Assembly: GCF_030271215.1 (NCBI RefSeq)
Contig: NZ_JASNGB010000175.1
Span: 1-6,426, forward strand
Source of the DNA: Deinococcus rhizophilus
GTDB lineage: Bacteria; Deinococcota; Deinococci; Deinococcales; Deinococcaceae
DNA length: 6,426 bases
Direction: 5' to 3'
Part shown: piece by piece, positions 1 through 6,426 of the stretch
Position numbering within the stretch: the first letter of the stretch is position 1
Layout: the number at the start of each line of letters is the position of its first letter
The notes under the pieces: generated by a model
The model's database searches: none
The model's input: the letters and a program-made list of their open reading frames with translations, nothing else
What the model was told of the DNA's origin: nothing
Made by a program: the position numbers and the translations under genes

Positions 1-404
<404 letters not shown>

Positions 405-410
405 GGGGGA

Positions 411-417
411 GAGTGTA
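411..417 (-). promoter_or_regulatory. Leaderless-type -10 box of prmA (TACACT)
   Basis: On the minus strand TACACT occupies 417-412 and is followed by CTCCCCC and then the ATG at 404. A TANNNT hexamer 7 nt before the start, with no purine-rich ribosome site, matches the leaderless promoter pattern described in Deinococcus. I see no good TTGACA-like -35. The transcription start is predicted at or next to the ATG. Confidence 0.65.
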
Positions 418-479
418 GCGGGCGCGGGGCCAGGGCTGGAGGCTGGTCGCAGGCAGACATGCCCCGCGCCCCCAGCCTC

Positions 480-485
480 TACACT
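480..485 (+). promoter_or_regulatory. Leaderless-type -10 box of proC (TACACT)
   Basis: TACACT, then CTCCCCC, then the ATG at 493: the same 16 bases as at the prmA start, on the opposite strand. No Shine-Dalgarno lies between it and the ATG. It decides the proC start against an upstream in-frame extension. No clear -35 is visible. Confidence 0.65.
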
Positions 486-492
486 CTCCCCC

Positions 493-1282
<790 letters not shown>

Positions 1283-1284
<2 letters not shown>

Positions 1285-1319
1285 GGGAGGAGGGCGAGCC
1301 CCGCAGCCTCTGCTCCCCT
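1283..1319 (+). terminator. Possible hairpin between proC and the MFS gene
   Basis: AGGGGAG at 1283-1289, starting inside the proC TAG stop, is complementary to CTCCCCT at 1313-1319. A smaller GGG-CGAG-CCC stem-loop (1292-1301) sits inside. There is no T-run after the stem, so it is not a canonical intrinsic terminator; it could attenuate readthrough, protect the proC 3' end, or be a by-product of high GC. Low certainty. Confidence 0.3.
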
Positions 1320-1330
1320 CTGCCCCGCTC

Positions 1331-2545
1331 ATGCAGACGGCTTCCGCGTTGGCCCTCTTCCGGCACCAACCCTTCGCGGTGCTGTGGGGGGCGCAGACCT
1401 TCTCGGGCCTGGGCGACGGCATCTTCCGGGTGGCGCAGGTCGCCCTGCTGCTGGAGTTGACCGGATCGGCGGCGGCCCTGAGCGGGCTGCTGCTGGTGGC
1501 CGTGCTGCCGGGCATTGCGCTCGCGCTCGTGGGTGGAGCGCTGGCGGACCGGGTGGACCGCCGCCGATTGCTGGTGGGGGCCAACACGGTGCGCGGGCTG
1601 CTGATGGCCGCCTTCGCGGGGCTGGCCCTGGCAGACGCCGTGCAGCTCTGGCACCTCTACGCGCTGGCGCTGCTCTACGGCGGGGTGAGTGCGCTGGCGA
1701 ATCCGGCGTTCGATGCCCTGCTCCCCGCGCTGGTGCCCCGCGAGCGCTTGCAGGAGGCCCAGGCCCTTTTCCTGCTGGGAGACAACGTGGCGGCCATCCT
1801 CGGCCCGGCGCTGGGTGGGGTGCTGCTGGTCGTGGCGGGGGCCGGGGGTGCGGCGGCGGCGAACGCGCTGTCCTTCGGGGTGCTGGTCGCCGGGCTGCTG
1901 AGCTTGCGGGTGGGTGCGTCTCCAGCCCAAGAAGGTCCCCGGCCGTCCATGTGGGCCGACATCGGCTCTGGCCTGCGCTACGCCCGCACCCAGCCCGCCC
2001 TGCTCTCTCTGCTGGCCCTGTTTGCCGTCATCAACCTGAGCGGCGCGACGATGGCGGTGGCGCTGCCGCTGCTCGTCACGGGGACGCTGGGACAGCCCGC
2101 CGCCGCCTACGGCCTCTACCTGACCGCGATGAACGTGGGCATTTTCGGGGGTGTCGCCCTCCTGGGAACCCTGCGGGTGCGGCGGCGCGGGCTGGCGATT
2201 CTGGGGAGTCTCTTCGCGGCGGGGCTGGTGGGATATCTGCCCCTCGCGCTCTCGCGGGAGGTATGGATGGGGCTCGTCGCCGTGCTGCTGATCGACGGAT
2301 TGGCGATGGTGTCCAACGTGCTGTATCCGGCCTGGGTCGGCACCCAGGTGCCCGACGAGTACCGGGGGCGGGTGTTCGGGCTGACCTCGCTGGTGAGTTA
2401 CAGCCTCGTCCCCGTGGGCTTCGCCGTGGCGGGGGCGGCAGCGGGGACGCTGGGGCCACCGGGAGCCCTGCTGGGGGCCGGATTCCTGCTGATGACCGTC
2501 GCCGGGCTGGGTCTGCTGGTGCCTGCCCTGCGGCGGCTGGAGTAG
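1331..2545 (+). CDS. MFS transporter, multidrug/enterobactin-exporter-like (MFS_3/DHA3 type)
   Basis: Inner-membrane secondary transporter of the major facilitator superfamily, probably a proton-driven exporter; the substrate cannot be read from the sequence. The protein is 404 aa with hydrophobic stretches consistent with 12 membrane helices, normal for the family. The N-terminal [22 protein letters not shown] (9-30) is typical of the EntS/MFS_3 group. The loop 2-3 motif A is [14 protein letters not shown] (68-81); [10 protein letters not shown] (137-146) and [11 protein letters not shown] (341-351) are further conserved loops of this group. A polar stretch near 195-222 fits the central cytoplasmic loop. 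The ATG at 1331 is kept because the family N-terminus begins just after it. Unlike its neighbours this gene lacks a convincing TANNNT box, and the GGGGAGGAGGG at 1284-1294 is too far away to serve as ribosome site, so expression from the proC promoter is likely. Confidence 0.88.
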   Translation: MQTASALALFRHQPFAVLWGAQTFSGLGDGIFRVAQVALLLELTGSAAALSGLLLVAVLPGIALALVGGALADRVDRRRLLVGANTVRGLLMAAFAGLALADAVQLWHLYALALLYGGVSALANPAFDALLPALVPRERLQEAQALFLLGDNVAAILGPALGGVLLVVAGAGGAAAANALSFGVLVAGLLSLRVGASPAQEGPRPSMWADIGSGLRYARTQPALLSLLALFAVINLSGATMAVALPLLVTGTLGQPAAAYGLYLTAMNVGIFGGVALLGTLRVRRRGLAILGSLFAAGLVGYLPLALSREVWMGLVAVLLIDGLAMVSNVLYPAWVGTQVPDEYRGRVFGLTSLVSYSLVPVGFAVAGAAAGTLGPPGALLGAGFLLMTVAGLGLLVPALRRLE

Positions 2546-2583
2546 GGGCGCGTTCGGCCTGAGCCTCCGGCCCGCTGGCCCCT
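2544..2583 (+). terminator. Possible hairpin between the MFS gene and tauE
   Basis: AGGGGC at 2544-2549, beginning in the MFS TAG stop, is complementary to GCCCCT at 2578-2583, with GGCC repeats in between. There is no T-tract. The right arm ends 2 nt before the TATACT box of the next gene, so the structure would separate the two transcription units if it works. Short stems of this kind arise easily at this GC content. Confidence 0.25.
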
Positions 2584-2585
2584 CC

Positions 2586-2591
2586 TATACT
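2586..2591 (+). promoter_or_regulatory. -10 box of the TauE/SafE gene (TATACT)
   Basis: TATACT is one base from the general TATAAT consensus and stands out in very GC-rich surroundings. It is followed by GCCCCCC and the GTG at 2599, so the predicted transcript begins at or near the start codon. No Shine-Dalgarno is present. No convincing -35 hexamer is visible at the expected spacing. Confidence 0.72.
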
Positions 2592-2598
2592 GCCCCCC

Positions 2599-3342
<744 letters not shown>

Positions 3343-3351
<9 letters not shown>

Positions 3352-3373
3352 GGGGTGGGGAGGGGGTGGAGGG
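3343..3373 (+). other. Candidate G-quadruplex motif at the tauE 3' end, upstream of msrA
   Basis: Four G tracts of at least four bases (3343-3348, 3352-3355, 3357-3360, 3362-3366) are separated by loops TAA, T and A; a fifth tract (GGG, 3371-3373) follows. Short loops and long tracts predict a very stable parallel quadruplex in DNA of this strand or in the RNA. The first loop is the tauE stop codon. It is the best such motif I found in the window and lies 84-114 bp upstream of the msrA ATG. Folding in vivo is not shown by sequence alone. Confidence 0.7.
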
Positions 3374-3431
3374 TGGACCGTGGTCAGGCGCACGCCTTCA
3401 CGCTCTACGTTCCACGGTCCACACTCCCCCC
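3364..3431. repeat. Long imperfect inverted repeat in the tauE/msrA gap
   Basis: The core arms GTGGACCGTGG (3373-3383) and CCACGGTCCAC (3412-3422) match perfectly over 11 bp; extending outward to 3364 and 3431 gives 18 of 20 paired positions. The 28-nt interior carries a small hairpin AGGC-GCAC-GCCT (3386-3397). The right side also reads as a degenerate 7-bp tandem repeat at 3399-3426 (CACGCTC, TACGTTC, CACGGTC, CACACTC). The left arm overlaps the G-rich motif. It may be a dispersed intergenic palindrome, a transcript-end structure for tauE, or a regulatory site for msrA; there is no T-run. Confidence 0.7.
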
Positions 3432-3444
3432 GGCCCGCACGCGG

Positions 3445-3450
3445 CAGAAT
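3445..3450 (+). promoter_or_regulatory. Probable -10 box of msrA (CAGAAT)
   Basis: CAGAAT sits 6 nt before the ATG at 3457, the position where the other genes here carry TANNNT. The first base deviates from the consensus (C for T), so this is weaker than its neighbours. No Shine-Dalgarno is present, which again suggests a leaderless mRNA. Confidence 0.45.
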
Positions 3451-3456
3451 CCGGGC

Positions 3457-4011
3457 ATGACCTCACCAAGTGGCGGACAGACCGAGCAGGCGATTCTGGC
3501 GGGCGGGTGCTTCTGGTGCACCGAGGCCGTGCTGAAGGACGTGCGCGGCGTGCAACGGGTGGAAAGCGGCTACATCGGCGGTCACACGCCCACCCCCGAC
3601 TACCGCAGCGTGTGCAGCGGCACGACCGGGCACGCCGAGGCGGTGCGGGTCACCTTCGACCCCGCCCAGGTGAGCCTCCGCGACCTGCTGACGCTGTTTT
3701 TCGCCACCCACGACCCCACCAGCCTCAACCGTCAGGGGGCCGACGTGGGCACCCAGTACCGCTCGGCAGTCTTTCCGCTGACGCCCGGGCAAGAGCAGAC
3801 CACGCGCGAGGTGATGGCCGACCTGACCGCGCAGGGCGTCTTTGACCGTCCCATCGTGACCAGCATTGAACCGGCCACCACGTTCCATGTGGCCGAGGAC
3901 TACCACCAGGACTACTACGCCAACAACCCCCGCCAGCCCTACTGCATGGCCGTGATCGCGCCGAAGGTGGCGAAGCTGCGCAAGGAGTACGGCGACCGCC
4001 TGCGGGCCTGA
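3457..4011 (+). CDS. msrA: Peptide-methionine (S)-S-oxide reductase MsrA
   Basis: Thiol enzyme that reduces the S epimer of methionine sulfoxide, free or in proteins, to methionine; it repairs oxidative damage and is recycled by thioredoxin. The protein is 184 aa, a usual length. The catalytic motif GCFWCTE is at residues 17-23 with the nucleophile Cys18 and a second Cys21; [12 protein letters not shown] is at 59-70, DVGTQYRS at 96-103 and EDYHQDYY at 147-154. Further cysteines are Cys53 and Cys163 (in PYCMAV), candidates for the resolving residue. No signal peptide is seen, so it is cytoplasmic, and no MsrB domain is fused or adjacent. The ATG follows a CAGAAT box by 6 nt. The TGA stop lies 9 bp from the stop of the convergent GNAT gene, leaving almost no room for a terminator. 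Confidence 0.97.
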   Translation: MTSPSGGQTEQAILAGGCFWCTEAVLKDVRGVQRVESGYIGGHTPTPDYRSVCSGTTGHAEAVRVTFDPAQVSLRDLLTLFFATHDPTSLNRQGADVGTQYRSAVFPLTPGQEQTTREVMADLTAQGVFDRPIVTSIEPATTFHVAEDYHQDYYANNPRQPYCMAVIAPKVAKLRKEYGDRLRA

Positions 4012-4017
4012 GCCGCT

Positions 4018-4027
4018 GCCCTAGGGC
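4018..4027. repeat. 10-bp perfect palindrome between the convergent msrA and GNAT ends
   Basis: GCCCTAGGGC is fully self-complementary and contains the GNAT TAG stop. With only 9 bp between the two stops (4012-4020), it is the only symmetric element available at this convergent junction. A stem this short without a loop is not a terminator by itself; this may be chance. Confidence 0.35.
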
Positions 4028-4830
4028 CGCTCCCAGACGTAGGGCGTCGTCGTCGTCACGGGCAGCAGGCCGCTGCGTTCCAGAATGGGCCGCGAGGCGT
4101 CCGTGCTGTCGCTGTGCAGGTAGCGGACGCCCCGGCCCAGCGCCGACCCGGCGCGGGCGGCGGTCAGTGCCCGGTAGATGCCCTGGCCGCGCCACTCGGG
4201 AAGTGTTCCGCCACCCCACAGACCCGCGAATTCCGTATCCGGTACCACTTCCAGACGGCCGACACAGACGACCTGGTCTGCGGTTTCCGCAATCCAGAGT
4301 TCGGTCCAGCCACGGCGCTCCTCCAGCCGCCGCATCAGCTCCTCGGGCCGGAAGGGAAGGCCGAACACCCGGCTGTGTGTATCGGCTGCCCGCGTCACGT
4401 CGGGGAGGGGATCGGGCTGGTCGTCGATGCGGCGCAACCGGACGCCCCCCGGCAGGGTGACCGGCCCGGCGAGGTGCCGTGCTTCGCCGACCATGACGGT
4501 TTCCTGCTCCTGGGGCTCGAAGCCGTGCGCCCGCAGGCGGTCAGGGAGGTCGGCGGGTGCGTCATGCCCCCGCGTTTTCCACTCGGCGGAGGTGATGGCG
4601 GGGTCGGCGGCGTAGTGCTCCACGGTCTGCGCGATCAGGCTGTCCAGCGCCTGCCCGGACAGGCCCTCCAGCGAGCGGTAGGAGACGAGGCCCCGGGAGC
4701 CGAACTTGCCGCGCCACAGCGGTCCGGCGCGGTCCTGGCCCGTGGCGCCCGACATCTCGGCCTGCTCCCTGAGCTGCGCGTCGTAGGCAGCCAGCAATCG
4801 GCGCCGTTCTTCCCCATGTGGTGTGGCCAT
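4021..4830 (-). CDS. GNAT family N-acetyltransferase
   Basis: Predicted cytoplasmic acyl-CoA-dependent N-acyltransferase; the substrate is unknown. The protein is 269 aa, longer than a single GNAT domain (about 150 aa). The C-terminal half from about residue 127 carries the GNAT fold, with the acetyl-CoA pyrophosphate-binding motif A at about 205-226 (GGGTLPEWRGQGIYRALTAA), including the RGQGIY turn at 214-219, and a final strand after PILERSGLLPV (248-258). The N-terminal part (WKTRGHD at 84-90, DLPDRLRAHGF at 94-104) resembles an accompanying domain found in several two-part GNAT proteins. The ATG at 4830 is 4 bp after the MOSC stop and has a TAGTCT box 6 nt upstream, so the gene could be read both from its own promoter and by readthrough. 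Deinococci carry many GNAT genes, so the function cannot be narrowed. Confidence 0.88.
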   Translation of the reverse strand: MATPHGEERRRLLAAYDAQLREQAEMSGATGQDRAGPLWRGKFGSRGLVSYRSLEGLSGQALDSLIAQTVEHYAADPAITSAEWKTRGHDAPADLPDRLRAHGFEPQEQETVMVGEARHLAGPVTLPGGVRLRRIDDQPDPLPDVTRAADTHSRVFGLPFRPEELMRRLEERRGWTELWIAETADQVVCVGRLEVVPDTEFAGLWGGGTLPEWRGQGIYRALTAARAGSALGRGVRYLHSDSTDASRPILERSGLLPVTTTTPYVWERP

Positions 4831-4834
4831 GGGG

Positions 4835-5503
4835 TCAGACTAGCGGGGACGACGTGGGGCTCGGGCGGTCCTGGGCGGCCAGCAGTTCCTCCACGCCCCG
4901 CCGCAGCCGCACGGCGAGTGGGTACGCCAGCCAGCGCTCCAACTCCTCACGCGGCGGTCTGGGGGCGAACCACAGGTCGAAGGTGTCCACGACCGTGGGC
5001 GCTCCGGCGGGGCCAGCCTCGCGGGTCACCGGGTCGCCCGCGCCCACATCGCCGCCCTCCAGCACGCGGGCGTAGAAGCCGGGGCGCCGGGCCGCCGCGA
5101 AGCGCCCCACGAAGCCCGCGTCCCCCATCCGTGCCCCCAGCGTGGCGCAGGGAATCCGGGAGGCGGTCACCTCCAGCAGCACCGCGCCGACCCGGAACCG
5201 CTCCCCGATGCTGACCCCGGCCGACTCCAGCCCCCCGACCAGCAGGTTCTCGCCGAAGGTGCCCGGCTCCAGCGGCCTGCCCAGCGCCGCTTCCCAGTGG
5301 GCGTAGTCCTCGCGGGTGTAGACGTACACGGCCTGATCGGGACCGCCGTGGTGCTTGCGGTTCATCACGTGGTCGCCGTCCAGCCCCGCCGCCGTGACCC
5401 CCACCCGGCCGGGAAGCGCGTGCTTGCGGATGCCGCTGACCACCTGCCGGGCGCCGACCTGCACGGCGGTGGGCTGGCCCACGTGAACGCTGAGAAGCTG
5501 CAT
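4835..5503 (-). CDS. MOSC domain-containing protein, YiiM-like
   Basis: MOSC domains are thought to bind molybdenum cofactor and handle sulfur or N-oxygenated compounds; the E. coli relative YiiM, like YcbX, is linked to detoxification of N-hydroxylated base analogues. The 222-aa protein matches YiiM in length and layout: [11 protein letters not shown] (1-11), [11 protein letters not shown] (52-62), [12 protein letters not shown] (81-92), IGERFRVG (99-106), [12 protein letters not shown] (116-127) with the conserved putative ligand Cys119, and [17 protein letters not shown] (141-157). The C-terminal helical part, about 170-215, corresponds to the 3-alpha domain. The ATG at 5503 is favoured by homology at residue 1 and a TAGCCT box 7 nt upstream; a longer in-frame reading would run across the divergent phospholipase D-like gene. 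It is transcribed first in a pair with the GNAT gene. The exact substrate is unknown. Confidence 0.92.
   Translation of the reverse strand: MQLLSVHVGQPTAVQVGARQVVSGIRKHALPGRVGVTAAGLDGDHVMNRKHHGGPDQAVYVYTREDYAHWEAALGRPLEPGTFGENLLVGGLESAGVSIGERFRVGAVLLEVTASRIPCATLGARMGDAGFVGRFAAARRPGFYARVLEGGDVGAGDPVTREAGPAGAPTVVDTFDLWFAPRPPREELERWLAYPLAVRLRRGVEELLAAQDRPSPTSSPLV
4837..4842 (-). promoter_or_regulatory. -10 box of the GNAT gene (TAGTCT), overlapping the MOSC stop codon
   Basis: On the minus strand TAGTCT is followed by GACCCC and the ATG at 4830. Its last base is the T of the MOSC TGA stop, and the rest is in the final Leu-Val codons. The spacing equals that of the other leaderless-type starts here, and no Shine-Dalgarno lies in the 4-bp gap. 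Confidence 0.5.
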
Positions 5504-5510
5504 GGAGAGC

Positions 5511-5516
5511 AGGCTA
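5511..5516 (-). promoter_or_regulatory. Leaderless-type -10 box of the MOSC gene (TAGCCT)
   Basis: On the minus strand TAGCCT is followed by GCTCTCC and the ATG at 5503. The spacing is 7 nt, as for prmA, proC and tauE, and there is no Shine-Dalgarno. The flanking TAGCCTGC is almost the same as TAGGCTGC at the divergent start on the other strand. Confidence 0.55.
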
Positions 5517-5580
5517 GCAGCGCCCGACTCCGGCTGGGGCATGGTGCGTCTTCTCCCGGTGCCGCGTGCGCCGGGCAGGA

Positions 5581-5586
5581 TAGGCT
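5581..5586 (+). promoter_or_regulatory. Leaderless-type -10 box of the phospholipase D-like gene (TAGGCT)
   Basis: TAGGCT is followed by GCGGCCCT and the ATG at 5595, a spacing of 8 nt. It supports this ATG over an in-frame ATG at 5541, which would add 18 residues in front of the signal peptide and would span the promoter. No -35 is evident. Confidence 0.5.
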
Positions 5587-5594
5587 GCGGCCCT

Positions 5595-6426
5595 ATGCGC
5601 CCCCGTCTGCCCCGGCCCCTGCTCGGCGGCCTGATCGCCCTCCTGACACTGCTGGTCGCCCCATTCGGGGAGGCTGCCGCCCAGCCCCTCCAGGTGCCCG
5701 GCCCACTGGGGCTGAACCTCCCGCCGCCTGACCTCGCTGCCCTTGACGGGCTGGGACTGAACACCTGCCCCGAGCCGACCGCCCGCCTCGACCGCCTGCT
5801 GTATGAGCGCGTGCGGGGGCAGGGCGCGGCCCTGAGTTGCGGCAACCGGCTGGAGGGGCTGCTGCATCTGCCGCAGGCCAACCCCGCCTACAGCACCCAG
5901 CCCGTGACCCCGCTGGGCGGCTTCGACAGTCTGGTGGCCGCACTGGGGCAGACCCGGCGCGAACTGGTGATCGCCAACATGATCTGGGATGAGGGGCCGG
6001 ACGCGCCGGGGGCGCCAGTGGCGCTTGCCATCGCCGCCTTGCGGGGTGACCTCGCCGCGCACCCGGAGCGGTACCCGGCGGGGCTGACGGTGCGGCTGAT
6101 CTTCGGCAACACGGTGCGGGCGAGTGCGCCGCTCGACCCCCGCGCCAACATCTACGCGGCGGCCGAGCACCTGCTCGCGGCGGGCGTGCCCTTGACCGGG
6201 GACACGGTTCCCGGCTGGCGGCTGGAGATCGCCAGTTACGCCTCCACCTATCCCCACAGCCACATCAAGGTGATCGTGCAAGACGGCGAGCGCGTGCTGG
6301 CGGGCGGGTTCAACATCAGCATCAACCACCTGCCGCGTGAGGCGCCGGGAGGCCGGGGCCTCGACCTCGCCGACGTGGGCGTCTGGGTACGCGGCCCGGT
6401 CGCCCGGCACGCCCTCGCCGCCGTGC
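5595..6426 (+). CDS. Secreted phospholipase D-like (HKD) protein, cut by the right window edge
   Basis: Predicted exported member of the phospholipase D superfamily, which cleaves or transfers phosphodiester bonds through an HKD motif. The frame is open through the window end (277 codons seen). Residues 1-29 form a signal peptide: basic MRPRLPR, a hydrophobic core (about 9-24), and an AAA cleavage site before Gln30. Two cysteines (58 and 82) could form a disulfide outside the cytoplasm. The PLD fold begins near 107-132 ([20 protein letters not shown]), and the first HKD motif is at 221-240: His223, Lys225 and Asp230 in HxKx4D, followed by GGFN. A second HKD motif, needed for a full active site in two-motif enzymes, would lie beyond the edge. 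The lipid or nucleic-acid substrate cannot be told. The gene is divergent from the MOSC gene with 91 bp between starts. Confidence 0.87.
   Translation, partial: MRPRLPRPLLGGLIALLTLLVAPFGEAAAQPLQVPGPLGLNLPPPDLAALDGLGLNTCPEPTARLDRLLYERVRGQGAALSCGNRLEGLLHLPQANPAYSTQPVTPLGGFDSLVAALGQTRRELVIANMIWDEGPDAPGAPVALAIAALRGDLAAHPERYPAGLTVRLIFGNTVRASAPLDPRANIYAAAEHLLAAGVPLTGDTVPGWRLEIASYASTYPHSHIKVIVQDGERVLAGGFNISINHLPREAPGGRGLDLADVGVWVRGPVARHALAAV

Noticed and set aside
1801..1856. G-tract series in the MFS gene as another quadruplex
   Set aside because: The loops between tracts are long (about 18 nt for one) and the tracts are explained by Gly/Val/Ala codons in GC-rich DNA.
1384..2562. 392-codon plus-strand open frame overlapping the MFS gene in another frame
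   Set aside because: Gly/Ala/Arg-rich translation without membrane segments; the MFS frame has 12 hydrophobic helices and motif A.
3364..3431. Reading the inverted repeat as a CRISPR unit or an insertion-sequence end
   Set aside because: There is only one copy in the window, no regularly spaced repeats, no transposase and no target-site duplication.
4114..5214. 366-codon plus-strand open frame opposite the GNAT and MOSC genes
   Set aside because: No recognisable motif; the minus strand carries two proteins with conserved family motifs over the same bases.
5541..5594. Alternative in-frame ATG for the phospholipase D-like gene
   Set aside because: It adds 18 residues before an already well-formed signal peptide and lacks a -10 box at the leaderless distance.
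5514..6410. Long open frame on the minus strand, about 298 codons, antisense to the phospholipase D-like gene
   Set aside because: It lies opposite a gene with signal peptide and HKD motif. The product is a low-complexity Gly/Arg/Gln/Pro mix with no motif, typical of antisense frames in very GC-rich DNA.

Overview
The window looks like chromosomal DNA of a Deinococcus-type bacterium. GC content is very high, third codon positions are almost all G/C, and there are almost no Shine-Dalgarno sites. Instead, nearly every gene start is preceded 6-8 nt upstream by a TANNNT-like -10 box, the leaderless-mRNA arrangement known from Deinococcus. The genus call is inferred from this style and from the gene set; no marker gene proves it.

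Layout, left to right. (1) Minus strand, cut by the left edge: the N-terminal half of PrmA, the ribosomal protein L11 methyltransferase. (2) Plus strand, divergent from prmA: proC (pyrroline-5-carboxylate reductase, last step of proline synthesis), then after 46 bp an MFS exporter-type gene, then after 53 bp a TauE/SafE (TSUP) membrane protein with its own clear TATACT box. (3) About 105 bp of structured DNA with a four-tract G-quadruplex motif running into a long imperfect inverted repeat, followed by msrA (peptide methionine sulfoxide reductase). (4) Convergent to msrA with only 9 bp between stops, a minus-strand pair transcribed MOSC (YiiM-like) then GNAT acetyltransferase, 4 bp apart. (5) Divergent from the MOSC gene and cut by the right edge: a gene for a secreted phospholipase D-like protein with one visible HKD motif.

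The genes are mostly housekeeping or maintenance functions: translation-factor modification, proline synthesis, efflux, repair of oxidised methionine, and possible detoxification of N-hydroxylated compounds. They do not form one pathway. I see no tRNA, rRNA, CRISPR array, insertion sequence, phage gene or defence system.

The more unusual content is between the genes. The prmA/proC intergenic region is one compound inverted repeat that duplicates the whole start region: 17 identical bp including -10 box and ATG on both strands, plus an 11-bp inner arm. The tauE/msrA gap combines a G-quadruplex candidate with an overlapping hairpin. The GNAT -10 box lies across the MOSC stop codon. No convincing undescribed multi-gene system was found.
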